DNA of 64,000 bases from Phyllostachys edulis (GCA_036346405.1 CM070548.1:89487333-89551332), one strand, 5' to 3'. Numbered from the stretch's first letter, positions 23,660-34,861 are shown. Made by a program: numbers and translations. The notes: a model not told the origin generated them from the sequence alone.

Positions 23660-24277
23660 AATCAATTTCCAGTTAGCAATGATGACACAATTAGTGGGTT
23701 CAATTACTTATAGCGTAGCTCCGAAAATTCTAAAAATTAAGTTGCATCCTTGCATAAGTCTAGTGATTTTTTGTTCATAACCTATCATGGTTTCGAAAGT
23801 AACCTACCATGATTTTATACGCAAACCAACGACTACGCTTTCTAACAAAATATTATGTAATTACTACAAATCTTTTAATAATTTGTTCACACATATTTAA
23901 AACTTATTTACCGATGTTAGCAATTGTTATCATCAACACTCTATAAAATTAAGTTGTTTTCGCAACTAAATGTGTGAAGCAGACAACTGATTAGGAAAAA
24001 ACGCAACTAATTATATATAAACATTAAGTATCATCTAAATACAATATTTACAATGTCCGGTTTACCCAACTCTAACATCCGCTTAGCCGATAATTGCTTA
24101 ATAGCCTAATCTTTATCATCACTGCTACACCCCCTACACAAATTTTCTAGCTTCGCCACTGATAATATGACACTAAACATTACGCATCTAAAGATTTTTG
24201 AAGCTAACCTACCATTATTTTATTTGCTAACAATATATCACTACACATGATATTGCTTGCTAACCTACCATGGTTTC
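23660..24277. other. AT-rich MULE interior between PMD gene and LTR4
   Basis: AT-rich DNA with loosely repeated 'AACCTACCATGGTTTCGAAAG'-type motifs (23790, 23810, 24205, 24265) and no supported gene. LTR4 inserted into one of these motifs: the pre-insertion sequence would have read CATGGTTTCGAAAGTA. Confidence 0.5.
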
Positions 24278-26822
24278 TGTCGAAACCGGGAGCGAAGAAT
24301 CCCGAGGTCTCTGTATTTCATACACTAGTCCAGGAACAGCTAGTGTACACAGTCCAACAAAAGATGATAACACAACCATAACACGCGATTCATTCAAAAT
24401 ACTTCAAGTTTGATACAAAAGAGGCATAAAACCAACAAGCAAAATACAGCGGAAGCAAAAGCAGTAAAGTAGACCACACGATTCACCACATGCAATCGTC
24501 TGGAAGCGCAGCCTAGTCATCCGAGTTCTCAATCTCCTTGTAGCACTCCTCTCCTGCTCAACAATTGTATCAAGCAAGAGTGAGAACAAACATCCATGCT
24601 CGCAAGTTACTCCTGATAACAGATTATAATGCATGCAAGGATTCAACAAAGGTAGGCTTATATGGCTCAATTTGCATAAAGCGATATTTTTCATTTAAAC
24701 ATTCATACTAAGTCTAAAGCAGTTTACTCTATAACTAAAATTTGTTTTCTAAATCTCAAGTTTTATAGTCAGATAACATTCATCAACGAGTGGTGAAGGA
24801 TACCCTCTTATCACATGGCTACCCGCCCAAATTTCCATTTAGATAAACCATTTGACAAAGACTTTTGAAAACAAAATCAAATTCTAACTTTGAGTGGGTT
24901 TGCTTAGCATATACATAACCGTGGACATGGCTATTCGAATAGTTCTTAACACTCTGCAGAGGTTATACAATTTTACCCACAAGAGATAATCAACTTATAC
25001 TGTTTGCTCACACACTTCCGAAGGTGTGCGACTAAGAGATTATCACAAGACCTTTACAATACGCCATCCCACCATAGTCCCGTCTCATTAAGGTTTCGCT
25101 TCCTTTGGATTAAACCATCCGCCGGATTTAAACCCTCTCTTGCACCACGTGGGAATACATAAAGGTATGTCATAAAGACACCAACGCAACCGGATGGCAC
25201 AACCACGGTGAAATGTTGCAAATTAGTTAGCCAAGTCCCGCCCATTCAGGACATGTGGTAATACAATAGGGTTTAATAAGATGCGGCTCGAAGACCGGTC
25301 CTTAACTGACTTGGGCGACTTTCTAAAAGAACCCCCTAGGTCTCGATCATAGAAATGACTCGATCCCGTGCACCATCCAAACATTCATTTCGCCTAAGTC
25401 CAAACCAATTTTTATTTTATTACCAAGTTAAATCATTTTATAAACTTCTATGGTAAAGACAATACTATAGTATCATTTTAAATCATAGTTGAACTTTTGG
25501 CTAAATTCTCCAAATTAAACATTTTCGGTCTAAGCTTTGTCTAAGCATATTGTTTTTCAATAAGTTCTTGCTCATACTAATGTATCAACTAGATTTTAAC
25601 TAAGGTATCAATGAATGAGTGATTTAATAGCAAGGTTTGGCTATATAAAAGACACTATAAAGCTTAAAATAGGAATTTAAATTACTTAAATTTAAATAAG
25701 CATGTAATAATTATTTAAAAGAGAATTTAAATAATTTAAAATACTGGGATTCAATATGATCAAGGATGTAACTTGTCTTGCTCGTATGCTTGAGGATCTA
25801 ACTCTTCAAAAATATCAGTTTCCCTGGAGTCGTCGAAATCTACACGTGAAAATGAGTCAGATTCAAATAAAATCAAAGTAACTCCAAATTAAATAATTTT
25901 AGTTTAGAAAGCTAGGTCTTAATTTTAGATGATTTTAGGAATTTGAATAATCTAAAGCAGAGCTCGAACGAAGGAGAACAGGCTCTCGGGAGTTTGAAAA
26001 CACATGGTCGGACGTAGTTTGATTGGTCGAAAGGAGTTCGACTACCTGGTCGAAAGAGGTTCAACTGGTCGGAAGGAGCATGAGGGAGAACAGGGCACGG
26101 GGAGCTCACCAAGACCGAGAGAGAAGCCGAAGGAGGTCGGTGGACAGCGAACGGCGGTGGGAAAGCTCACGGTAGAAGGCGAAGGAGGATGGCGATGAAA
26201 GGTGCGGCCGGGACTGAAGGATGAGAGAAAATGTGGCGGCTTGTGTGAAACAAAACAGAAATTGGGCGAGAGGATTACTTCAAGGAGCTCTAGGACACGA
26301 ATTAACAAGGGTAGAAGAGGGGCTGCACTAGTGTGGTAAGGACCGAGAGGAGGTGTGTGGCGGCTTGAACTCGGAGCTCGGAGTTTCGGACAAACCACAG
26401 CAACAAGAGCGAGAGAGGGAGAGATGGGTGGAGGAAACAAGAGGATGGCGAGGGCTCCCTGGTGCTCCTCTTTATAGGGCATGAGGAGGAGTAGCGGAGA
26501 AGCTTCACGGCATGGGCGGAGCTCCGGATGACATGGGCTTGGAGCAAGTGAGGGGATGGGGGCAGGTGGGGGAGGAAACAAGTGGGGAAACGGACGCGGC
26601 GGAAGTGACGGCATTTAATGCGCACGTCGCCGAGGGAAAAGGGGCGGGATTTGCGCCGAGGGGACGACTTTTCGGCGACAGTGACGCAGCACAGACGCAA
26701 CTCGGCATGGGCGCGGCGAAGAAGACGGTGGCCAGGCGAGGAGACTGACAGGCGGGTCTGGTCGAAACCGAGTGGCACTGGTCAAATTTTTTTCAAAAAG
26801 CCTTAAAAACTGGGATGTTACT
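24278..26822 (-). mobile_element. Solo LTR (LTR4), 2,545 bp, perfect 5-bp TSD
   Basis: The element starts TGTCGAAACCGGGAGCG and ends ...ACTGGGATGTTACT. It is flanked by GTTTC at 24273-24277 and 26823-26827. Block order is the same as LTR2 and LTR3, for example the AAGGTTTCGCTTCC block at 25090, the GGTTTAATAAGATGCGGCTC block at 25268, and the CAATATGATCAAGGATG block at 25752. It lacks the GAGGTC array and instead has a GC-rich region (26030-26760) with chance Pro/Ser-rich frames. No gag or pol, so solo. Confidence 0.9.
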
Positions 26823-26869
26823 GTTTCGAAAGTACGCGCATATAAAATAATACTAGAGACTTACCGTCG

Positions 26870-27060
26870 TCATCTTCGATACGAAGACACTTTCTTTTCC
26901 CTCTTTCCCTCCCCCTCTCCTCTCTTTCGCTTCCTCTCTTCTCCTCTTTCCTTCCTCTTCTCACGCCGTTCTCGAAAAATGGTGAATCGCCTTCGCCGGC
27001 GCGCGCGTTTTATAAGCGCCCTAGTAGTCAATGGTGTGAACTGCCTCGCCGAGCGCGCCT
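26870..27060 (-). promoter_or_regulatory. Possible promoter for the PMD gene at the MULE right end
   Basis: Two minus-strand TATA-like motifs lie in GGCGCTTATAAAACGCGC (about 27000-27017) and GGCGCTTATAAGGCGCGC (about 27054-27071). The CT-rich leader at 26880-26975 is downstream on the minus strand. MULE terminal repeats commonly carry the element's own promoters. Function here is inferred. Confidence 0.4.
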
Positions 27061-27073
27061 TATAAGCGCCCCT

Positions 27074-27240
27074 AGTCGCCCAACCGTTAGACGACTAGGG
27101 CCCAGCGGTGAGCGACAGGTATCCTAGTCGCTGCGCCGTTCGACGACTAGGAGGCGAAAAGTCCAATCGTCCAACGGTTAAGTGACTTGGACACTTGTCG
27201 CTTACCCGTTGGGCGACTAACCCAAGTCACCTAACCGTGG
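27074..27240. repeat. Right subterminal palindromic repeats of the MULE
   Basis: Five or six variants such as GTCGCCCAACCGTTAGACGAC, CGTCCAACGGTTAAGTGAC and GTCGCTTACCCGTTGGGCG match the left and internal blocks in motif but not in exact arrangement. Confidence 0.75.
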
Positions 27241-27248
27241 AGCTATAA

Positions 27249-27328
27249 GTGATTATTACTGTAAAAACAGTAGTATTATTTCTATAATTCGAAATAAAAA
27301 ACAGATTATTAAAAAAATCAAACTTCAA
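27249..27328. repeat. MULE right terminus: terminal inverted repeat plus 9-bp TSD
   Basis: The TIR ends GATTATTAAAAAAATC at 27319 and is followed immediately by AAACTTCAA (27320-27328), identical to the left duplication. Confidence 0.92.
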
Positions 27329-28857
27329 CCTCTGGGCAGAGGCCAGGAAACGGGCCCGCCTCGGCGCGAGAATACTGGGTATAGCTTTCGCGTCTCGAGG
27401 CGTCCAGGTCGGGCCGTCACGGCGCGTTCGCGGAGACCGCCGGCCTTCGAGATCAACTACGTACGCTACGCCGCGCGCGGATGCAGCTGGGCCGTTTATT
27501 TTGTTTAGGCAGAACCGGGTTACGCACGCAGGTCGCCGTCTGCCGCGCGGTGAACGATGCCGTGCGCCGTGACGCGAGCCTGCGATGGCCAGGCGCGGCG
27601 CCGCGGGTCAACTCAACTCACTGTGTTTTCGTTGCACGGTGGGCTGCGCTGCGCTCGCTGCTCTGCTCTCCTCTTTCCTGCTGCGCGCTCGATCGCGGCG
27701 CGGCTGCGGTGCAACGCCGTTTGCGAAATGGACCGACCTATGCTGTCGCCTGTGGCGACCGGCAGCGGCTGTGCCTAGCTACTGCCATGCATGCACGTGC
27801 GTGTCCGGTCAAGATGCATGGCAACGTAATGTCATGCAAATATAATGCTTACCTGAATCCTCTCCGATTTTGCTGCTAATTTGCTTCCGTTGGACGCAGG
27901 CTCTTACTAGCTAGATTCCAGAGCGCTCCAGAATTAAAACCTTTCTCCGTTTCTAACAAACGATCTGTTACCCGCTTGCTTTTCTTCAGAAACATAAGAT
28001 ACTAAATTACTAATGATAGGAATGGATAACATTGGTGTGTCGAATTATTTTGCAGCTACTACTCTCTCAAGACTCAACAGCACAGCACCGGCGAAAACGG
28101 AGCCTTCGGTCGGTCTTACCGGATATTCATGTGCCGACGACGGTACTACGAATATGATGGGGGAATGAGGAAGAAAGCGGCCCGGGGATGCTCATTGACC
28201 ACCTTTCCTCTCGTAGCAACAGAATACGTGTGCTCGATGCGGTTGCAACCTGCAAACCAACAAACACTAAAACGAAGTCAAGAGAACCAAGCAAAAGCAA
28301 ACCTCCTACAGCTCCGGCCGGCCGGCCGGCATTATCACCACGTTACAGCTCGATCTTACCATCAGATTCGCCAAATCCAACGACGATTTTTATTTTATCA
28401 GAGCGCTTTTTATCCGCGCTAAATTTGCACAGTAGCCAATAACCTTTAGGGAAAACAAGATATGCAAAGCACCACTTTGAAGGGTGTAGCGGGAATCTCA
28501 TTCACCCACGCTTTGCATATATCTGCTAGAGTATGAATCTTTTACTTTACAAGGAATCACCTCAATAATGGCACATAGAAATATCGGTTTTGCTAAATAA
28601 CATTTGACTGTTTTCTTTTGTCAAAATAATCAAATTTTCATTCGTCCAGTATGCTTTGAGATTTGAACTTCTCCTCATCTAATGAATTGGGTCCAAATTT
28701 ATCATGATTTTTTCTTCGGAACATAACGAGTTCACCACATTGCCGTATTTTGTTAGTATAAAATTTTATTTTTTGTCTTCGTTTTTATCTTTGTTTTTTC
28801 TCAACCCTCAAAGTGTATGTTAGATTTTAAATCATGTGAAGGAAATATGAGTTATTA
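27329..28857. other. Flanking DNA between MULE and CACTA, no supported gene
   Basis: 27340-27800 is GC-rich with CpG-rich stretches; frames such as 27481-27879 look like chance. 28461-28527 forms an imperfect hairpin (GATATGCAAAGC ... GCTTTGCATATATC with an inner GGGTG/CACCC). 28690-28857 is AT-rich and closely matches 35675-35918. No domain, RNA gene or promoter could be supported. Confidence 0.5.
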
Positions 28858-29026
28858 CACTACTACAGAAAAGGTATTCACAGACGGTTCAAAAACGTCA
28901 TCACAGACGGTTTTGTGAGCCGTCTAAGTTTATGGGTCAGTGATGACATGAGGTCATCACAGATGGTTCTGAACCGTCTGTGATGCATAATTTCACAGAC
29001 GGTTTGTGGCTGAAACCGTCTATGAT

Positions 29027-29745
29027 GACTTTCTCTATAAACCCTAGCGGTGTTGCTTGTGCCATTAAATCGGCATCATATATATATTATATATATATTG
29101 TTAAGTAGTCTCTCGGCCACTTTGGGATCGTCCATATGAGCATGAGAAGGATGAGGCAGTAGCCACGGGCAACCTCATTGAGCCCTTGCAAGTATAAAAA
29201 TATGAATGCAAGGAGAGTCGGGACATCAATTACGGATTGGACGTCGCTATGTTCGAAAAGTGTCGATTGATGATGCGGTCTCCAATCGGGAAGTGGCATC
29301 ATGTATTAGCAACTAACCATTCTTGAGCATGTAATCGTCTTTAAACCCAACAAGAACACCAAGCAACCATTCTCATATTTCAAAAGAATTCTCAACTTGT
29401 TGCTTGGTGTTCTTGTTGGCTTTAAAGACAATTATATGCTTAAGAATTGTTGGTTGATGATAGATGATGCCACTTCCAACCGAGTAGTTTAGATCAACGC
29501 CACTTTTCAACATAGCGACGTCCAATCCAGGTAATTGGATGTCCTGACGCTCTCCTTGCATCCATACTTTTTAAACTTGCAAGGGCTCAATGAGGTTGCC
29601 CGTGGATACCGCCTTATCCTTCTCATATCATGGTGACTAATTTCTAAAGTGGTCAGGATCATTTAATAATATATATATAATATATATATATGATGTCGGT
29701 TTTAATGGCACAAGACCACCGCTAGAGACTTTATAGAGAAGAGAT
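29027..29745. repeat. Long imperfect inverted repeat (about 340-bp arms) inside the CACTA
   Basis: The left arm starts TCTCTATAAACCCTAGCGG and runs through 'GGGCAACCTCATTGAGCCCTT' to 'ACACCAAGCAACCATTCT' (about 29367). The right arm runs back from 'TTGCTTGGTGTTCTTGTTGG' (29399) through 'AAGGGCTCAATGAGGTTGCC' to 'CCGCTAGAGACTTTATAGAG' (29742). The loop is only about 30 bp. A transcript would fold into a long hairpin, a possible source of small RNAs (inference). Confidence 0.85.
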
Positions 29746-29807
29746 TATGAATGGAATGGTAGGACGACTGCACGCAAGAGGTAGGAGAACTTGATCGGTA
29801 TGAACAA

Positions 29808-30098
29808 GGGACTATTAATATGAACTAATTATCAATTCAATTTCAGCATAAGACTATTGACATCATTACATCACAGAGCAAGGGGACTATTAATATGAAC
29901 TAATTATCAATTCAATTTCAGCATAAGACTATTAACATCATTACATCACAGAGCAAGGGAACTATTAATATGAACTAATTATCACTTCAATTTCAGCATA
30001 AGACTATTAACATCATTACATCACGAGCAAGGGACTATTAATATGAACTAATTATCAATTCTCAATTTTAGCATAAGACTATTAACATCATTAAGGTT
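29808..30098. repeat. Tandem repeat, about 75 bp x 4
   Basis: There are four consecutive copies of a unit beginning GGGACTATTAATATGAAC and ending CATCACAGAGCAAG; the last copy is truncated and more diverged. It lies inside the CACTA element. Confidence 0.9.
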
Positions 30099-30777
30099 CA
30101 ACAAAGAAGACAAGAAGACCAAGGGTGTCCAAACCCGACCACCACACCAGTAGTAGCCCTCGGCATCCATCGCAGAGCACTAGCCATTTTCATCACAGAG
30201 CAAGGGGGTAGAGACAGAGAGGGAGTAAGGTAGGGTGATACCTCAGTACAGCGCAACCACGGCGGCGACCCCACCACCAGCACAACCCTCATCCATCTCC
30301 TTCACCTTGCATAAATCACACAAACATCAAAACACAACTTAAGGCTCAAGTATAAAAATCAAACTCAACACAAGACATTAAGCTAACAGATCTAGAGGAG
30401 AATAGAGGAGGATAGGGAAAACAAAGACCGGCCAGGCCCGAGCGCAGAGGCCGAGCAGAGAACCAAGCCATGGCAACAAGCAGCGACACGCGGCCAAGCC
30501 CGGTGGTTTGGTGGCGGCGTCACCGAAGTTGTGGCACGACCACGACATCGCAGAAGACACTACTATCGTGACGAGTGTCTTCGCGGCAGAGTGGTGTCAC
30601 AACCGGCGGCGACGGCGACGGGGTTGGGCGGCGACGACGACGGGGTCGAGTGGTGGCGTCGAGGTGGGGAGGGGAACGGAGTAAATGCGCTGGGCAGTGA
30701 CGAGTTAGGGCGGGCACAAACTCTAGCGGAGCTGGGAGTGACGAGAGTTAGGCGAGTGCAAACCCTAGCGGCGACGG

Positions 30778-30935
30778 GTTCTATTATGGAACCGTCGGTG
30801 ATAATAAGAGACGGTTCCATTATCGTGATATCCCATATCACCGCGGTTCCATTATGGAACCTTATATCACCGACGTTGATATAGAAGATATCCTATATCT
30901 GACGGTTCCATTATGGAACCGCGGTGATATGGTTT
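30778..30935. repeat. Nested short palindromes around GGTTCCATTATGGAACC
   Basis: GGTTCCATTATGGAACC (palindromic) occurs repeatedly, alternating with ATATCACCG / CGGTGATAT motifs. It lies within the CACTA interior. Confidence 0.75.
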
Positions 30936-31032
30936 TTTCTCAAGTATATTTATCTTGTATATACACTTACATGACATGAAGAAATTACATGTTTATATGT
31001 CAATTTTGTCATTTAAAATCATTGAAAATTTG

Positions 31033-31036
<4 letters not shown>

Positions 31037-31090
<54 letters not shown>
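31037..31090. repeat. (TA)n microsatellite
   Basis: An uninterrupted TA dinucleotide run of about 54 bp. A short GT/TA run follows at about 31179-31209. Confidence 0.95.
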
Positions 31091-31095
<5 letters not shown>

Positions 31096-31177
31096 TGTTC
31101 CACTAAACCGCCTCTCGATATAATTAATATTAATTGTAACTTCACGTCCAAACTAGATTTTGTTTTTCCACAAAACC

Positions 31178-31209
<32 letters not shown>

Positions 31210-31496
31210 GTCAATAATTCAACATATAATTAATATAGTAACTTCACCTCCAAACTTTTTTTCATTTTGGAATTTTCATATATATGGCCAAACAATGTAA
31301 GGCCGCTACAAAAAAAGATTAAAAAAGTAGAAACCTATAAATAAACAAAGTTTTTCTAGTGGCGGAGGTAGGCTACTATCTCCGTCTTCAATACTTCATA
31401 GGCGGCGGCGACGCATCGGACGGTTCTCGATCATCGAATGAAGCTCGAAATCGCCCACCACGACGACGCTGCTTCAAGTGTCTCAAGACCCTCGGA

Positions 31497-31889
31497 CTAT
31501 TGAACCAAGAAGAATTGAGCCAATAGACTCTCTTCCCTTGCTTGAGGGGTCTCGGCCTGGTCGACTCGGTCGCCTGCCGCCTCGATTACGCAGTCCAAGT
31601 GACGGCAAGCCTCTTGGAGACGTGCAACGTTGTTTTGGAGGACTACGTCGATGACGCGGTAAACTCGCCGAAAGTGGGAGATCACCCGGAAGACACGGCG
31701 GAGGAGGATGTCAAGACGGCGGAAGGTGGCCGTCACCTGCTCCGGCAAATTCTCCGCCGGCAGAGGAGTGAAGACACTGTTGATCAAACAGTGTTCTTCC
31801 GCAGCACGGTTCAACGTACACCGAGAGAGGTGCTTGTACAGTGCGGCCAGGAAGGCCATCAATGCCGGCGACAAGGAAGAGGCAGCCAT
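31497..31889 (-). CDS. Unidentified 130-aa frame in the CACTA
   Basis: An uninterrupted minus-strand frame from ATG at 31889 (MAASSLSPALMAFLAALYKH...) to a stop at 31497. It is Leu/Arg-rich and probably helical, with no recognisable domain and no resemblance to CACTA transposases. It could be a captured host fragment or a chance frame in GC-rich DNA. Confidence 0.3.
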   Translation of the reverse strand: MAASSLSPALMAFLAALYKHLSRCTLNRAAEEHCLINSVFTPLPAENLPEQVTATFRRLDILLRRVFRVISHFRRVYRVIDVVLQNNVARLQEACRHLDCVIEAAGDRVDQAETPQAREESLLAQFFLVQ

Positions 31890-32439
31890 TTCTGTTTTTT
31901 TATAAATATGTGGGGATGATCATCTTGGATGGCGGATGATCCTTTTTATAAAACAAGGAATAAATTCGGAGCGTGAGACGAAGAGACGCATCGGGGAGCC
32001 GAAGCGGATCGATGCGACGAAGAGACGATCGGGAGCCGGCGGATGGCGATTTAACAAACGACGGCGGCGAAGAAACTCACCGTAGAGTCAGAGCGATATT
32101 ATTACGAGACGGTTATAAAAAAAACCGTCTGTGATATGTGGTAATATCACATACAGTTATTGTTAAGAACCGTCTGTGATGTTTCACAGATGGTTCTTCA
32201 TTGAAACCGTCTGTGATATGTAGTATTATCATAGACGGTTATTAATAAGAACCGTCTGTGATGTTTCACAGACGGTTTTAGCTATGAACCGTCTATGATA
32301 TTACCTTTTCACGACGGTTTTAGCGCAGCCAAGAATACGAGCGGTCTCTAAACCAAAACCGTCAGGATTGCATAATCTGACGGTTTTGGTCAACCGCTTG
32401 TGATGAGGCGCCCAAGATAGCCTTTTTGTAGTAGTGTTA

Positions 32440-32811
32440 AGACTTTCAAGAATAATTATAGTGACCAAGAATAAAAATTACATCAATAATTTATTGTAAT
32501 TTATGTATAATAAAGTTGTAAATGAACTAAGATTTGACTATTTTAGGTTAAGAAAACAATCAAATCTTGTATAGTCGGACCCTAGAAATATATAATAATA
32601 CATGGAATATATATATTGAAGGCTAGCTACATGCAACAACATCAACTAGTGCCACATGTAATCACGACATGATCGAGCATATTAATTAATCGTGAATCGA
32701 TCACATTAGCTCAGTTCTTAAGATTATTTCTCTCATAAATACTTCTTGGATGTTTAGGAAAGTACGTAAATATTCTTGAATGAATTGAAGTTGCTCAGAA
32801 ATATACATGTA
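32440..32811. other. AT-rich flank of the CACTA, paralogous to 35919-36060
   Basis: 'AGACTTTCAAGAATAATTA' and the following 140 bp match 35919-36060. Together with 28690-28857 this is one ancestral segment split by the CACTA. No gene seen. Confidence 0.7.
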
Positions 32812-33041
32812 CTACCTCTATGTTTCTAAATACCTGGCGGCACTTTCCTAATCCTGAGATAAATTCTCCCAAACTATCCCTATTAAACATACACATTGTC
32901 ATTCTCTATACTTTACTACCTCATTTTACATGGTTGAGATATTATTAGACGGTGTTTCGGTGACATCTTACACACACAAAAATGATTGCCTAGATATGTG
33001 TGGATTTGTCGATCAATGCTCCAATACGAAAACGGAGGGAG
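32812..33041. mobile_element. Stowaway-like MITE, TA target
   Basis: The left end CTACCTCTATGTTTCTAAATA and right end ACGAAAACGGAGGGAG form the CTCCCTCCGTTT-type inverted ends typical of grass Stowaway elements. They are flanked by TA (32810-32811, 33042-33043). Confidence 0.7.
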
Positions 33042-33110
33042 TAATTCGTTTAGACTTTTATAGGCAACGAGTTCATATTTTGTACATGTCTTGTAGGGCA
33101 GTATATGTTA

Positions 33111-33351
33111 CTGCCTCGTCTCTAAATATCGGCCACCGTGGGATCAATGCGGTCAACATTTTGAAACTTTGATCACAGTATATATGTAAAAGTTTATAGA
33201 TTGACTACATGAAACTAATGTTACTAGATTCTTCTTGCAAAATACTTTCATTTTTTTTATATTTTTTTACTATTATGTTATGATAAAAGATCACAGTCAA
33301 GATCTTGTATTGGAGACCATGAAAAGTCGACATATTTGTGGACAGAGGGAG
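33111..33351. mobile_element. Stowaway-like MITE, TA target
   Basis: The left end CTGCCTCGTCTCTAAATAT and right end ATATTTGTGGACAGAGGGAG are flanked by TA (33109-33110, 33352-33353). It has AAGTCGACATATTT-type inner sequence and no coding capacity. It is separated from the previous MITE by about 70 bp. Confidence 0.7.
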
Positions 33352-33353
33352 TA

Positions 33354-34850
33354 ACTAGGAGTATGTGCATTTTACGGTGGGGTGTGATAAATTTGGTCTT
33401 TCGAAAATGAGACGCTATAACATAACTTTTTTTTAACACCAATTTGTGCTTGCGCCGCTTCTTTCTATTGCCAGAAAAGAAATAGATTTGGAAGCACTTA
33501 TAGAAGTTTTTGCGAGGAAATTTTAACTACCACAGATTCACAAATTCACAGAAGGCCAGCACTATATTGCAAGCTATATATGTGAATTTGTGAACCACCA
33601 TGCCCACTGCCCAGATGCCGAAAGGCCCAAAGCAGCAAAGTACTAGAACGGCAACTGACGGTATGCATCGCAATTTTCTGTGCTGAGCAACAATTGTCCC
33701 GTGCCCTTCCACTTTTTTTTCCGCAATTGCCACCACACAGGGAAATAAATCAAAATGCACCGTCAGATGCAGCCTCTTAACTGCAAATGACTACGTACTC
33801 CTGGGTCTGCTATATATGGACAGCTTAACAAGTTTGTACAGGAGTGCAGGTGGAGACAAACAAATCAAATGGCATACTATTAAGATCGCAAATTAAGTTC
33901 CGTGCTTAGATGAAAATGGAGCATGCAACTAGACATGCATATCAAGAAGAATCGACATCTGGGAGATAAGGTGGTATAAATAAATATACCATACTAAGTA
34001 AAAGGGTAAGCAGGGATGGGGCCTACCTTGCAATCATTGCAGGAGAGGAGAATTGGAGATTTTGATACCGCGGCCGGCGTCGCGATCGCCACGAGCAGCC
34101 GGCCGGTCGGCCGATCGAGCTTGATCAATCAGCGGACGCCGCACAGGAATCCGGAGCTTCCTTTGACTAGGTCACAGCGGTTTCTGACGGAATTCTTTCC
34201 GGTACTCTCCCCTCGCAATCTCGCATCGATCGCCAATGTATACAGACTAGACATGGAGGAGCGCCAGCGCCATATCTTTCCCGGAGATCCGTCGCCGTCG
34301 ACCGTTCATCTCATTCCGGGCCCCTCCGCCTTTCCACGGCCATCTTTTTGACCGGGAATATCTTTCTTTCCTTGCCCTCCCCAGTCCCCATGGCCCAAAG
34401 AACACTAGCGCTAGGGCAAAAGCCATACCTGTCCAAGTCGATCAATGCTCCTATTATGTTTTCCTCCATGCACGTACGGCTCCTCCTCTCCCCTTCTTTC
34501 CGCCTAGCTAGCTTGTCTTCTCCGGGATATAGATGAACCACCGATGCTGTTAGTCAGAATAAGTGCAGAGACGAACCTACACGAACGGTGAGTCGGTGAC
34601 CGACAGATGGGCCTAGCTCGTTGAAGGTGCTTGGAGCTCCGGGCTCCAGGGACGCAGGATCTAATCAGCCGCGTTGCTTATAAACAGACTTAACAATCTC
34701 ATGTATACCTGTCGCCAACTTGAGTGCAGAGGTTGAAAAACTCTCATATTTTGGAGTTCAGAAGATGCGTCTTGATCAAAATGACGTGGAGAACGTGGCC
34801 GTGATGTTAAACGGTTACTGCTGTGGTGGCATCATTTTTTTACGTTCAAC
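33354..34850. other. Intergenic stretch, no supported gene
   Basis: AT-rich to 34010. Then a moderately GC-rich stretch (34016-34540) has short frames on both strands with no recognised domain or splice structure. 34016-34351 (+, 111 aa) opens with ATG but its composition is unconvincing. Confidence 0.4.
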
Positions 34851-34861
34851 CTGTTGTATTT

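Larger units (their letters stand above)
10261..27319 (-). mobile_element. 17,059-bp Mutator-like element (MULE) with nested LTR insertions
   Basis: The termini are GATTTTTTTAATAATC on the left and GATTATTAAAAAAATC on the right, a perfect inverted pair for the outer 16 bp and about 75 bp of inverted similarity overall. Both sides carry the identical 9-bp direct repeat AAACTTCAA (10252-10260, 27320-27328), the hallmark of Mutator insertion. Inside, on the minus strand, are a MuDR-type transposase pseudogene (15930-18421) and a plant mobile domain pseudogene (22080-23420). Palindromic subterminal repeats occur near both ends and again at 18990-19330. Two solo LTRs (11401-15149, 24278-26822) and probably a third unrelated LTR-like insert (about 20440-22040) are nested in it. 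Removing the two firm LTRs leaves about 10.8 kb. All its genes carry stops or frameshifts, so it is now non-autonomous. Confidence 0.92.
28858..32436. mobile_element. CACTA-type DNA transposon, 3,579 bp, TSD TTA
   Basis: The element begins CACTACTACAGAAAAGG and ends CCTTTTTGTAGTAGTG, an inverted pair. It is flanked by TTA at 28855-28857 and 32437-32439. Subterminal regions (28880-29020 and 32095-32405) are packed with direct and inverted copies of TCACAGACGGTT / AACCGTCTGTGA, as expected for CACTA elements. A related genomic segment at about 35890-35930 reads GAATTATTAAGACTTTC without the element, which independently fixes both ends. No TNPD/TNPA-type transposase is present, so it is non-autonomous. 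Confidence 0.93.

Noticed and set aside
26042..26778. Long minus-strand Pro/Ser-rich frames (190 and 158 codons)
   Set aside because: They are within solo LTR4, in overlapping phases and with low-complexity content.
27481..27879. 132-codon plus-strand frame in GC-rich DNA
   Set aside because: No recognisable domain, Cys/Arg/Ala-biased composition and overlapping frames. Looks like chance in CpG-rich DNA.
28858..29020. CACTA subterminal ACAGACGGTT repeats as regulatory operators of a host gene
   Set aside because: They are characteristic subterminal repeats of the transposon itself, with no host gene next to them.
30955..31233. Frames of repeated Tyr-Ile
   Set aside because: Pure translation of the (TA)n microsatellite. 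The same holds for 58394-58744.
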